DNA of 7,820 nucleotides, taken from positions 1 through 7,820 of the forward strand of contig JAUNRO010000111.1 of the NCBI GenBank assembly GCA_030544185.1, written 5' to 3'. The notes beneath the pieces were generated by a model that made no database searches, had not been told where the DNA came from, and saw only the letters and a list, made by a program, of their open reading frames with translations. Position 1 is the stretch's first letter; each line of letters starts with the position of its first letter. This DNA is from Propionibacteriaceae bacterium. GTDB taxonomy: Bacteria > Actinomycetota > Actinomycetes > Propionibacteriales > Propionibacteriaceae. Positions 1-7,151 of the stretch are shown here, piece by piece. The translations under genes were made by a program, and so were the position numbers.

Positions 1-227
1 TGCGGATGGCCGGGATTCTCGGCGGCGACCTCGTGGGCATGTCGACGACCCTGGAGACGATCGCGGCGCGCGCGGTCGGGCTCGAGGTGCTCGGGCTCTC
101 ACTGGTGACCAATCCGGCCGCCGGCACCAGCGACCACCAGCTCGATCACGCCGAGGTGCTCGAGGCCGGCCGGGCTGCCGCGCCCCGGCTTGCGACGCTG
201 CTGCGCGGTCTGGTGGAGGTGCTGTGA
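1..227 (+). CDS. punA: Purine nucleoside phosphorylase, C-terminal end (5' truncated by window edge)
   Basis: Only the last ~75 codons are present; the frame is open from base 3 and enters from outside the window, so the ATG at 6 is internal. The protein contains [12 protein letters not shown], matching the GMSTxxE segment of trimeric purine nucleoside phosphorylases, then [12 protein letters not shown], whose Asn corresponds to the family's purine-contacting Asn (Asn243 in the human enzyme), then the C-terminal helix with HAEVLEAG. The family splits inosine, guanosine and their deoxy forms with phosphate into free base and (deoxy)ribose-1-phosphate in the cytoplasm. The TGA stop at 225-227 shares its last base with the ATG of the next gene, so the two are probably one transcript and translationally coupled. 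The same neighbour pair is known in mycobacteria (deoD-pmmB). Identification is firm; the catalytic N-terminal part cannot be checked here. Confidence 0.87.
   Translation, partial: RMAGILGGDLVGMSTTLETIAARAVGLEVLGLSLVTNPAAGTSDHQLDHAEVLEAGRAAAPRLATLLRGLVEVL
215..219 (+). promoter_or_regulatory. Shine-Dalgarno for the sugar-phosphate mutase gene
   Basis: GGAGG lies inside the end of the nucleoside phosphorylase gene. It is 7 bases before the ATG at 227 but only 4 before the alternative GTG at 224. The spacing favours the ATG at 227 as the start of the downstream gene. Confidence 0.6.
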
Positions 228-1888
228 TGAGTGTGTCGCCCGAGACCCTGAAGGCCGCGAAGAAGTGGCGGTCGCAGGATCCTGATCCCGACACCAAGGC
301 CGAGCTGGCGGCGCTGATCGAGCGGGCCGAGACCGGCGACGCGGCCGCCGGGGCGGAGCTCACCGATGCGTTCGCAGGGTTGCTGGAGTTCGGCACCGCG
401 GGGTTGCGCGGGCGGCTCGGGCCGGGCCCGAACCGGATGAACCGCCTCACCGTGGCGTACGCCGCCGCGGGCATCGGCGCCTATCTCAAGCAGCTCGCGG
501 CGTTCGGCAACGTGCTGATCGGCTATGACGCCCGGCACAAGTCCGCCGACTTCGCCCGGGAGAGCGCGGAGGTCCTCGGCGGGCTCGGCTTCCACCAGAT
601 GCTGACGACCGGGCCGGTGCCGACGCCGCTGGTGGCGTTCGGGATCAAGCACCTCAACTGCCAGGCCGGGATCGCGGTCACGGCCTCGCACAACCCGCGG
701 GCGGACAGTGGCTACAAGGTCTATCTGGGCGACGGGATCCAGATCGTCGCGCCGGCCGATGAGCGGATCGCCCATGGCATCGAGCGGACGTCGAAGAAGC
801 CGCTGTTCATGCTGCATCGCTCCACCGATCACCACCTGATCGGCGACGACCTCGTCGAGGCTTATCTCGACCGGATCGCCCGCCGGGTCGGCGGCGCGGG
901 GCCGCGGGAGCTGACCTGGGTGCACACGGCGCTGCACGGGGTGGGTGCGGAGACGGTGCGCCGGGTCGCCGACCGGCTGGGTTTCGCGCCGCCGATCGAG
1001 GTCGCCGAACAGGCCGAACCCGATCCGGATTTCCCGACGCTGGCGTTCCCCAACCCGGAGGAGCCGGGGGCGCTCGATCTGGCGTACGCCCTGGCGAACG
1101 AGCGGGGCGCCGACCTGATCGTCGCGAACGATCCCGACGCGGACCGGTGCGCGGTGGCGGTGCCGGACCCGGCCGGGGGCGGCTGGCGGATGCTGCACGG
1201 CAACGAACTCGGCGTCCTGCTCGGCGACTATCTCGCCCGCCGCGGCGTCGAGGGCGTCTATGCGACCACGATCGTGTCCGGGTCGATGCTGGCGAAGATC
1301 GCGACCGCCCACGGCCAGGAATCGGCGCTCACGCTCACGGGGTTCAAGTGGATCGCGCGCGTGCCGGGCCTGGCGTTCGGTTATGAGGAGGCCCTCGGCT
1401 ATTGCACCGACCCCGAGGCCGTCGCGGACAAGGACGGGATCTCGGCCCTGGCGCTCGTGCTCGCGCTCGCGGCGGAGGAGAGGGCGTCGGGACGGACGCT
1501 CACCGACCGGCTCGACCAGCTGGCCCTGGAGCACGGGGTGCACCTGAGCGATCAGCTGTCGGTCCGCGTCGAGGACCTGTCGCTGATCACGGCGGCGATG
1601 GCGCGGCTGCGGGCACAGCCACCGACGGAGTTGTGCGGGGAGCCCGTCGTGGTCGTCGACTTCGCCGGTGGAGCCGAGGGATTGCCCGCGACCGATGCGA
1701 TCCAGCTGCGCGGCGAGACCGTCACCGCCACCGTCCGGCCTTCGGGCACCGAGCCGAAGCTCAAGTGCTATTTCGAGACCCGCGTCTCCCCCGCCGTCAC
1801 CGCCCGGGATCTCGCGGGGTCGAAGGCCGAGGCGGCCGGGCTGATGGATCGGCTGAAGGAGGACGTGCAGGCCGCGCTGGGGCTGTGA
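227..1888 (+). CDS. pmmB: Phosphoglucomutase/phosphomannomutase family enzyme (PGM2/PmmB type), possible phosphopentomutase
   Basis: A complete 553-residue alpha-D-phosphohexomutase. All four family signatures are visible: the phosphoserine loop TASHNP with Ser154, the metal-binding DPDADR at 302-307, the sugar-binding GYEEALGY near 385-392, and the phosphate-binding RPSGTEPK from 504. Such enzymes move phosphate between C1 and C6 (hexoses) or C1 and C5 (pentoses) through a bisphosphate intermediate. GYKVY after the serine loop is typical of the PGM2-like subgroup, which includes phosphopentomutases; the usual DNGYK reads DSGYK here. The start at 227 is chosen for its Shine-Dalgarno and one-base overlap with the upstream stop; GTG at 224 is the alternative. 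Coupling to a nucleoside phosphorylase suggests handling of ribose-1-phosphate, but hexose-phosphate activity cannot be excluded. The gene converges on metG across 35 bases, where I see no convincing terminator hairpin. Confidence 0.9.
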   Translation: MSVSPETLKAAKKWRSQDPDPDTKAELAALIERAETGDAAAGAELTDAFAGLLEFGTAGLRGRLGPGPNRMNRLTVAYAAAGIGAYLKQLAAFGNVLIGYDARHKSADFARESAEVLGGLGFHQMLTTGPVPTPLVAFGIKHLNCQAGIAVTASHNPRADSGYKVYLGDGIQIVAPADERIAHGIERTSKKPLFMLHRSTDHHLIGDDLVEAYLDRIARRVGGAGPRELTWVHTALHGVGAETVRRVADRLGFAPPIEVAEQAEPDPDFPTLAFPNPEEPGALDLAYALANERGADLIVANDPDADRCAVAVPDPAGGGWRMLHGNELGVLLGDYLARRGVEGVYATTIVSGSMLAKIATAHGQESALTLTGFKWIARVPGLAFGYEEALGYCTDPEAVADKDGISALALVLALAAEERASGRTLTDRLDQLALEHGVHLSDQLSVRVEDLSLITAAMARLRAQPPTELCGEPVVVVDFAGGAEGLPATDAIQLRGETVTATVRPSGTEPKLKCYFETRVSPAVTARDLAGSKAEAAGLMDRLKEDVQAALGL

Positions 1889-1923
1889 CCAACTCCCACG
1901 CGGCTTCCTGCGGCGTCTGACGA

Positions 1924-3708
1924 TCAGGTGATCGGCGCCCACTCCGGGCCGGTCTCGCCGAGCTTCTCATCGAGCTTGGCGAACAACGGCGAAGGCTTCG
2001 CCAGCGGCTGGCCGGCCCGGATGGGGCGTGACTCCCAGACCGCCTGCTGGTCGGCGTACTCCCCCGTGATCACCGGATAGTCCGCGTTGCCCTCCTCCGA
2101 GACCTCGCGGATCTCTGGCTGGGCGGCCCAGGTGCCCTCGCCGCCGAGCGCCTCGAACACCTTCTGCGAGGCGTGCGGCAGGAACGGCGTCATCATCGTG
2201 TTGACGTCCGAGACCACCTGCAGGGCCGTGTGCAGGACGGTGTCGCGACGCGCCGGGTCGTCCTTGAGCTTCCACGGCTCGGTCTCCGACAGATAGCGGT
2301 TGGCCGCGCCCGCGATCCGCATCGCCTCGCTGACGGCGTTCTTGAACTTGTTCCGGCGCAGTAGCTCGCCGACGGTCGAGAAGCCCGCCTGGGAGGTCTC
2401 CAGCAGCTGGGCGTCAATCGCTTCGACCTCCCCGCGCTCCGGGACGGCCCCGTTGTTCTTGTGCGCCATCGAGATCGACCGATTGACGAGGTTGCCCCAC
2501 TCATTGGCGAGTTCGTTGTTGGTGCGCCGGACGAACTCCTCCCAGGTGAAGTCGGTGTCATTGTTCTCCGGGCCGGCGATCGCGATGAAATAGCGCAGCG
2601 CATCGGGGCCGAAGTCCTTGAGGAAGTCGGTGACATAGATGACCGTGCCGCGCGAGGTGGAGAACTTCGAGCCCGACATCGTCAGGTATTCCGAGGACAC
2701 CACTTCCGTCGGCAGGTTGAGGTTCTCACCGAAACCGGGGATGCCGCCGCGGCTGCCCTCGCCGTTGACACCGAGCAGCATCGACGGCCAGATCACCGAG
2801 TGGAAGACGATGTTGTCCTTGCCCATGAAGTAGTAGCTCAGCGCGTCGGGGTTCGTCCACCAGTTGCGCCAGGCCTCGGAGTCGCCGGAACGCCGCGCCC
2901 ATTCGACCGAGGCCGACAGATAACCGATCACCGCGTCGAACCACACATAGAGCCGCTTCATGGGCTCGTCGCGCCAGCCGTCGAGCGGGATGGGTACGCC
3001 CCAGTCGAGATCGCGGGTGATCGCGCGCGGGCGCAGGTCCTCGATGAGGTTCTGGGAGAACTTGAGGACGTTGGGCCGCCAGTCCGTGCGGGTGGCCAGC
3101 CACGACCCGAGCGCCTCGGACAGCGCGGGAAGGTCGAGGAAGAAGTGCTCGGTCTCGACGAACTCCGGGGTCTCGCCGTTGATCCGCGAGCGCGGGTTCT
3201 TCAGGTCGACCGGGTCGAGCTGATTCCCGCAGGAGTCGCACTGATCGCCGCGCGCACCGTCATAGCCGCAGAGCGGGCAGGTGCCCTCGATATAGCGATC
3301 CGGCAGCGTCCGGCCGGTCGACGGGCTGATCGCGCCCTTGGTCGGCTTGGCGATCGCATAGCCGTTGTCGAACAGGGCCTTGAAGACCTTCTGGGTGACC
3401 TGGTAGTGGTTCTGCGTCGTCGTGCGGGTGAACAGGTCATAGGACAGCCCGAGCCCCTGGAGGTCCTCGACGATCACCCGGTTGTATTTGTCCGCCAACT
3501 CCCGCGTCGTCATCCCCTCCTTCTCGGCCTGGACCGAGATCGGCGTGCCGTGCTCGTCGGTGCCGGAGACCATCAGCACGTCGTGACCCGACATCCGCAT
3601 GAACCGCGCGAACACATCGGACGGCACGCCGAACCCGGAGACGTGACCGATATGGCGGGGGCCGTTGGCATAGGGCCAAGCGACAGAGGTCAGGACATGA
3701 GCACACAT
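1924..3708 (-). CDS. metG: Methionyl-tRNA synthetase
   Basis: A 594-residue cytoplasmic class I aminoacyl-tRNA synthetase that charges methionine onto initiator and elongator tRNA-Met. Visible motifs: HIGH at 19-22 in [12 protein letters not shown]; a zinc knuckle with Cys144, Cys147, Cys157 and Cys160; and the KMSKS-type loop as KFSTS at 348-352, with the C-terminal anticodon-binding helical domain after it. No C-terminal tRNA-binding (EMAP/Trbp) extension is present. An upstream in-frame ATG at 3744 would add 12 residues with no family resemblance, and it overlaps the probable -35 box. The start at 3708, whose protein begins [16 protein letters not shown], is therefore preferred. No Shine-Dalgarno precedes it, consistent with a leaderless mRNA. 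selB ends 66 bases upstream on the same strand. The stop is TGA. Confidence 0.97.
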   Translation of the reverse strand: MCAHVLTSVAWPYANGPRHIGHVSGFGVPSDVFARFMRMSGHDVLMVSGTDEHGTPISVQAEKEGMTTRELADKYNRVIVEDLQGLGLSYDLFTRTTTQNHYQVTQKVFKALFDNGYAIAKPTKGAISPSTGRTLPDRYIEGTCPLCGYDGARGDQCDSCGNQLDPVDLKNPRSRINGETPEFVETEHFFLDLPALSEALGSWLATRTDWRPNVLKFSQNLIEDLRPRAITRDLDWGVPIPLDGWRDEPMKRLYVWFDAVIGYLSASVEWARRSGDSEAWRNWWTNPDALSYYFMGKDNIVFHSVIWPSMLLGVNGEGSRGGIPGFGENLNLPTEVVSSEYLTMSGSKFSTSRGTVIYVTDFLKDFGPDALRYFIAIAGPENNDTDFTWEEFVRRTNNELANEWGNLVNRSISMAHKNNGAVPERGEVEAIDAQLLETSQAGFSTVGELLRRNKFKNAVSEAMRIAGAANRYLSETEPWKLKDDPARRDTVLHTALQVVSDVNTMMTPFLPHASQKVFEALGGEGTWAAQPEIREVSEEGNADYPVITGEYADQQAVWESRPIRAGQPLAKPSPLFAKLDEKLGETGPEWAPIT

Positions 3709-3744
3709 GGGCGCCACTCTAGTGGCGCGCTCCCAGGCGGTCAT
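3709..3744 (-). promoter_or_regulatory. Likely leaderless metG promoter
   Basis: On the minus strand, ATGACC (3744-3739) resembles a -35 box. It is 17 bases from TAGAGT (3721-3716), which fits the actinobacterial -10 pattern TANNNT, and 7 bases later comes the ATG at 3708. This spacing puts the transcription start at or within a base of the start codon, the known layout of leaderless genes in actinobacteria. It also explains the lack of a ribosome binding site. It is seen in sequence only and not experimentally shown. Confidence 0.55.
3711..3728. promoter_or_regulatory. Palindrome covering the metG -10 box (possible operator)
   Basis: GCGCCACT and AGTGGCGC form a perfect 8-bp inverted repeat separated by two bases. 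The centre of the palindrome is the TAGAGT -10 hexamer of the predicted metG promoter. A repressor bound here would block polymerase. Because the predicted transcript starts downstream, the hairpin would not lie in the metG mRNA, which argues for a DNA-level role; in a read-through transcript from selB it could fold as RNA. No regulator can be named. Confidence 0.4.
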
Positions 3745-3774
3745 TCGCGTATTGCGGCCCCGCCACGCTCCAGG

Positions 3775-5550
3775 TCAACTCGGAACTTCGGCTCCACGCA
3801 CTTCGCGGAGGGTTCCGTCCAGGCGGCGGGTCCACCCTTTGCGGTCGAGGTGCTCCAGCAGCGGGATCACGACCCGTCGCGTCGTGCCGAGAGCCTGGCG
3901 GGCCTGGCTGGTGGTGAAGGGTTGCGGCAGCTTCGCGAGTTCGCGCATGGCCAGCGCGGGCGCCTTCGGCAGGACCACGATGTGGTCGCCGAGATCGAGG
4001 AGCCGGCCGAGGCGGACGGCGGCCGCAATTTCGGGTACGCCGAGGCTGAGCGCGTGGAGATCGTCCCGCTCGGGCGCGTGGAAGGGCTGGTCGGTGAGTC
4101 GCTGCTCGAGTGTCCGCAGGCCCTCCTCGGCCGGCCCCAGATCGGCGGATGCTCCGGCCGGCGCCACGTGGCCGTCGGCGACCGTGAGCCCGGCTGCCTC
4201 CGCCAGCGCCGGGAGCAGTGCCAGATCGGGCAGCCCGACCGATTCGACGGCGGCCGGCATGGGCATGCGGCGCTGCAGGGGGTGCCGGTCAGCGTGGGCA
4301 ACGACGGTCGCGGCGAGGGCCTCCGTCCACTCCTGCCACTGCCCGACGGACACGAACCAGGGACCGACGCGGACGGTGCCGTGCGGCGCTGGATCGCCGT
4401 CGGGTTCCGCCCCCAAGCGCCGCAGCGTCGGCGCGTCGGCGTGCCCCCGCCGCTCCACCTCGCGGACCAGATCCACCCGCTCGGGTGCGTCCTGGAGCCA
4501 CTGCGCGCGCGCCTTCGCGGCGCCGCGCCGGTCCAGCGGCGGCGGGTCGACATCGAGCACGACCGCGCCGGCGAGCACGAGGTGCCGCCCCGGATCTCGC
4601 AGCACGAGGCGGTCCCCCGCGTGCAGCGGCACGGGGCCGGACCAGGTCAGCCGGACATGGCGCGCGGACAGCGGGCGCACCCGCGCCTGCCTCGCCGCCG
4701 TCCCGACATGCACCATCAGCCGGTCGGGCAACTCCGTGCCGTCCGGCACGCGGACGTCGACGATCTCGGTCCGGTGCCAGTCCCCGGTGAGCACGACGTC
4801 CCCCCGGCCGACCGCATCCGCCGGCAGCCCACGCAGGTTGACCGCGACCCGGGCCACGGCCACGGCCTCGGTGACGTCGGCGCCCAGCGACTGGAGCCCG
4901 CGGACGCCCACCTCCCGGCCGCCGACCTGCACCTTCTGATCGGGTCGCAAGGAACCGGATTCCAGCGTGCCCGTCACCACGGTGCCCGCCCCGCGGATCG
5001 TGAACGCCCGATCGACCCACAGCCGCGCCCGGGCGTACCGATCGGGGATCGACAGCTCCGCACACAGCCGGTCGAGCGCCGAGCGCAGCTCGTCGAGACC
5101 CTGACCGGTCGCGCCCGACACGACGACCTCGGGACAGCCCTCGAGCGATGTCCCGCGCAGGTGGGCGCGCGACTGCTCGAGCGCCGCGGCGGGATCGGCG
5201 AGGTCGGATCGGGTGATCACGAGCAGGCCGTGGCGTACGCCCAGGGCGTCGATCGCCGCCAGATGCTCGGTCGACTGCGCACGCCACCCCTCGTCGGCCG
5301 CGACGACGAGCATCACCGCCGGCGCCGGGCCGAGGCCCGCGAGCATGTTCGCGATGAACCGCTGGTGACCGGGGACGTCCACGAACGCGACCGTCTCGCC
5401 GGACGGCAGCGTCGTGTGCGCGAAGCCGAGGTCGATCGTCAGCCCGCGCGCGTGTTCCTCGGCCCACCGGTCCGGGTCGGTGCCGGTGAGCGCGCGGACG
5501 AGCGTGGACTTGCCGTGGTCGACGTGCCCGGCTGTGGCGACGACCCTCAT
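3775..5550 (-). CDS. selB: Selenocysteine-specific elongation factor SelB
   Basis: A 591-residue GTPase that carries selenocysteinyl-tRNA to the ribosome and, in the family, binds the SECIS hairpin of selenoprotein mRNAs through C-terminal winged helices. Visible G-domain motifs: GHVDHGKST (8-16), switch I region RGLTIDLGFA (35-44), DVPGH (58-62), TRSD (113-116) in place of NKxD, and SGATGQG for the fifth. RGLTIDLGFA with DVPGHQRFIANMLAG is typical of SelB rather than EF-Tu. EF-Tu-like beta domains follow to about residue 340, and the last ~250 residues fit the winged-helix region. An upstream extension of this frame to 5637 is rejected: it is Arg/Pro-rich, lies inside selA, and the family begins at MRVVATAGHVDHGK. 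The ATG at 5550 overlaps the selA stop as ATGA, indicating translational coupling. The stop is TGA. Confidence 0.97.
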   Translation of the reverse strand: MRVVATAGHVDHGKSTLVRALTGTDPDRWAEEHARGLTIDLGFAHTTLPSGETVAFVDVPGHQRFIANMLAGLGPAPAVMLVVAADEGWRAQSTEHLAAIDALGVRHGLLVITRSDLADPAAALEQSRAHLRGTSLEGCPEVVVSGATGQGLDELRSALDRLCAELSIPDRYARARLWVDRAFTIRGAGTVVTGTLESGSLRPDQKVQVGGREVGVRGLQSLGADVTEAVAVARVAVNLRGLPADAVGRGDVVLTGDWHRTEIVDVRVPDGTELPDRLMVHVGTAARQARVRPLSARHVRLTWSGPVPLHAGDRLVLRDPGRHLVLAGAVVLDVDPPPLDRRGAAKARAQWLQDAPERVDLVREVERRGHADAPTLRRLGAEPDGDPAPHGTVRVGPWFVSVGQWQEWTEALAATVVAHADRHPLQRRMPMPAAVESVGLPDLALLPALAEAAGLTVADGHVAPAGASADLGPAEEGLRTLEQRLTDQPFHAPERDDLHALSLGVPEIAAAVRLGRLLDLGDHIVVLPKAPALAMRELAKLPQPFTTSQARQALGTTRRVVIPLLEHLDRKGWTRRLDGTLREVRGAEVPS

Positions 5551-6941
5551 GCCGGCAGCTCCTGCAACGCCGCGACGATGGCGCGGACGAGGTCGCCGTC
5601 GCGCTCGGGCGGGACGCAGCGGGGATCCACCAGGCACATCGCCTTGTCGGTCCGCGCGAGCACCGCGGGGTCCCCGGTGCGCAGCTTCGGCGCGAGCGCT
5701 TCGGGCAGGGCGAGGGCCCAGCCGGGCAGGGGTACGCCGGGGGCTCCGCCGCCACCGACATGGCCGGTGTGCGGGACGACTGCGATCGGTCGTTGGACTG
5801 CCCCTGCAGGCGTGGTGTTGAGTGCGTATGAGTTTGACCCGCCTGGCGGGTCAAAGTCATACGGCGTCGCAACAACCCCTGACAGAGCAGCAACAACGCT
5901 GGCGGCGAGGCGCTCGCAGCGCTCGCGGAGCGTGTCCGGGTCCGTTTGCCGATGGGCGGTGACGGGCGGGGTCGGTCCCATGAGCGTGGCGTGCAGCGCG
6001 GCCAGGGTGAGCTTGTCGACCCGGACCGCGCGGGCGAGCGGATGCCGGCGCAGGCGCTGCACGAGGTCGGCCCGGCCGAGCGCCAGCCCGGCCTGCGGGC
6101 CACCGAGGAGCTTGTCGCCCGAGGCGATCACCAGGTCCGCGCCGGCGGCCAGGACGGACGCCGCGTCCGGCTCATCGGGGAGGGCGGGATCGTGCGCGAG
6201 CAGGCCCGAGCCGAGGTCGGCGACCACCGGAACTCCGAGGTCGGTGAGTGCCTCGATCGGCACGGCCGAGGTGAACCCGGACACCTGGAAGTTGCTGGGG
6301 TGCACCTTGAGGATGCAGCCGGTCTGCGGCCCGATGGCGTCGGCATAGTCGGCGAGGTGGGTGCGGTTGGTCGTGCCGACTTCGCGCAGTCGCGCGCCGG
6401 TGGCCTCGATCAGATCCGGCAGCCGGAACCCGTCGCCGATCTCGATCATCTCCCCGCGGGACACGATCACCTCGCGCCCGGCCGCGAGCGCCGTGGTCGC
6501 CAGCACCAGCGCGGCGGCCCCGTTGTTCACCACCAGCGCGTCCTCGGCCGCCGGGCAGGCCGTCCTGAGCGCGGCCAGGGTGGCCGCGCCCCGCTTGGCG
6601 CGCTTGCCGGTGGTGAGGTCGAGCTCCACGTCCGCATAGCCCGCTGCCGCCACCAGTGCCGTCACCGCGTGGTCGGACAGCGGTGCCCGGCCGAGATTGG
6701 TGTGCACGACGATCCCGGTGGCGTTGAGGACCGGGCCGAGCGCGGGAGGTCCGGCGACGAGCGACTCGGCGTACGCCCCGACCTCGGTGGGGGGCAACTC
6801 CCCCGCGCGCGCCGCGGCCTGAGCCGAGCGGACGGCCGCGCGTACGGCCTCCGGACCGAGCCGGTCAGCCGCCGCAACGAGAGCGGGCCGGGCGAGGAGG
6901 GTGTCGGTGCGCGGGATCTGCCGCCGCGGATCGCTGGTCAC
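5547..6941 (-). CDS. selA: L-seryl-tRNA(Sec) selenium transferase SelA
   Basis: A 464-residue fold-type I pyridoxal-phosphate enzyme. It converts seryl-tRNA-Sec to selenocysteinyl-tRNA-Sec using selenophosphate, and known bacterial SelA is a decamer. Motifs seen: LLARPALVAAADRLG at the N-terminus (tRNA-binding region in the family), NATGIVVHTNLGRAPLS (73-89), the cofactor-lysine segment SGDKLLGGPQAG with Lys277, and the C-terminal VGGGGAPGVPLPGWALALP from 395. The start is GTG at 6941, set by a strong GGGGGAGG Shine-Dalgarno. The stop overlaps the selB start. Residues about 357-389 are odd: the normal route from the VVA strand to the VGGGG motif is lengthened by a segment containing TPYDFDPPGGSNSYAL, encoded by a near-perfect DNA palindrome. 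Codons there (GTT, TCA, ACG) are unlike the rest of the gene. The frame stays open and all catalytic motifs are kept, so the enzyme is probably functional. Confidence 0.97.
   Translation of the reverse strand: MTSDPRRQIPRTDTLLARPALVAAADRLGPEAVRAAVRSAQAAARAGELPPTEVGAYAESLVAGPPALGPVLNATGIVVHTNLGRAPLSDHAVTALVAAAGYADVELDLTTGKRAKRGAATLAALRTACPAAEDALVVNNGAAALVLATTALAAGREVIVSRGEMIEIGDGFRLPDLIEATGARLREVGTTNRTHLADYADAIGPQTGCILKVHPSNFQVSGFTSAVPIEALTDLGVPVVADLGSGLLAHDPALPDEPDAASVLAAGADLVIASGDKLLGGPQAGLALGRADLVQRLRRHPLARAVRVDKLTLAALHATLMGPTPPVTAHRQTDPDTLRERCERLAASVVAALSGVVATPYDFDPPGGSNSYALNTTPAGAVQRPIAVVPHTGHVGGGGAPGVPLPGWALALPEALAPKLRTGDPAVLARTDKAMCLVDPRCVPPERDGDLVRAIVAALQELPA
5804..5885. repeat. Palindromic element inside selA, in frame
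   Basis: The core at 5825-5863 has 19-bp arms around one central base: CGTATGAGTTTGACCCGCC against the complement of GGCGGGTCAAAGTCATACG, with a single mismatch. Outside it the symmetry continues imperfectly: GGTGTTG at 5814-5820 faces CAACAACC at 5870-5877, and CTGCAGG at 5804-5810 faces CCTGACAG at 5878-5885. An 8-base direct repeat GCAACAAC occurs at 5869-5876 and 5890-5897, 21 bases apart, giving a doubled VVA in the protein. Both strands read through the core as a related peptide, Y(D/E)FDPPGGS(N/K)SY. This looks like a small non-autonomous palindromic repeat inserted in frame. No second copy lies in this window. Confidence 0.6.
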
Positions 6942-6947
6942 CGAATT

Positions 6948-6955
6948 CCTCCCCC
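6948..6955 (-). promoter_or_regulatory. selA Shine-Dalgarno in the selC-selA spacer
   Basis: GGGGGAGG on the minus strand, 6 bases before the GTG at 6941. It decides the selA start. It begins only 7 bases after the encoded CCA end of selC, so cutting the tRNA free would leave an mRNA whose 5' end is almost at this site. Confidence 0.75.
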
Positions 6956-6962
6956 AAGAATG

Positions 6963-7058
6963 TGGCGGAGGCGGACGGGAATCGAACCCGCCAGACCGAG
7001 CTACTCGGCCTCACCAGTTTTGAAGACTGGGGGGCCCACCAGGAACCCATACGCCTCC
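6963..7058 (-). tRNA. selC: Selenocysteine tRNA, anticodon TCA
   Basis: A 96-base gene with encoded CCA (6965-6963) and discriminator G (6966). The anticodon arm pairs CCAGT (7030-7026) with ACTGG (7018-7014) around the loop CTTCAAA, placing anticodon TCA at 7023-7021, which reads UGA. The D arm has the 6-bp stem typical of bacterial tRNA-Sec (GGGTTC with GGGCCC, 7048-7043 and 7037-7032). The long variable arm is an 8-bp stem (7011-7004 with 7000-6993) closed by TAG. The T loop is TTCGATT (6986-6980). The acceptor begins GGAGGCG and pairs with CGCCTCC; the eighth position is T7051 opposite C6974, a mismatch where bacterial tRNA-Sec normally has an eighth pair. Charged with serine by SerRS, the tRNA is then modified by SelA, encoded 21 bases downstream. 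The long arm, anticodon and sel neighbours make this secure. Confidence 0.96.
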
Positions 7059-7069
7059 CCTGAGCGGTC

Positions 7070-7075
7070 ACCATA
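7070..7075 (-). promoter_or_regulatory. Candidate -10 box for selC-selA-selB
   Basis: TATGGT on the minus strand fits the actinobacterial TANNNT -10 pattern. It lies 11 bases before the tRNA 5' end, so a transcript would begin just upstream of mature selC. I found no good -35 box at the right distance (GGAATG at 17 bases is a poor match), so this is tentative. Confidence 0.35.
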
Positions 7076-7132
7076 CCGAGGTCGAGCACGAGCATTCCCA
7101 GGACATGCCAGGAGTCGGCGGCCGCGGACCGC

Positions 7133-7151
7133 TTGACCCGGCCGATATCGT
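7133..7151 (+). promoter_or_regulatory. Candidate vapBC promoter elements
   Basis: TTGACC at 7133-7138 is a good -35-like hexamer, but the nearest -10-like sequence at a usable distance is TATCAA (7154-7159), only 15 bases away. Alternatively TATCGT (7146-7151) fits TANNNT and would start transcription near 7158, leaving a leader that includes the ribosome binding site, but it has no -35 partner. Both candidate -10 boxes overlap the GATATC palindrome. The choice is unresolved. Confidence 0.3.

Noticed and set aside
1889..1923. Possible bidirectional terminator between the convergent mutase and metG genes
   Set aside because: Only a 4-bp ACGC/GCGT pairing with a long loop and no T-run could be found.
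146..1942. A 598-codon open frame on the minus strand
   Set aside because: Antisense shadow of the sugar-phosphate mutase gene, whose catalytic motifs on the plus strand are complete.
3709..3744. Twelve-residue N-terminal extension of metG from an ATG at 3744
   Set aside because: No ribosome binding site, no family similarity, and the ATG overlaps the predicted -35 box of a promoter matched to the start at 3708.
5551..5637. Twenty-nine-residue N-terminal extension of selB
   Set aside because: Lies inside selA and is Arg/Pro-rich; SelB proteins start at the MRVVATAGHVDHGK segment, and the ATGA overlap gives a natural start at 5550.
4289..6103. A 604-codon open frame on the minus strand
   Set aside because: Out-of-frame overlap with selA and selB; low-complexity Arg/Ala/Gly-rich translation. 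Part of it reads through the selA palindrome, which is not evidence of coding.
2461..6348. A 1295-codon open frame on the plus strand
   Set aside because: It lies antisense to metG, selB and most of selA, is Arg/Pro-rich with no recognisable domain, and arises from high GC at third positions of the opposite-strand genes.
7098..7113. CCAGGA direct repeat (7098-7103 and 7108-7113) between selC and vapB
   Set aside because: Two six-base copies ten bases apart could suggest a protein site, but they are too short to separate from chance in GC-rich DNA.
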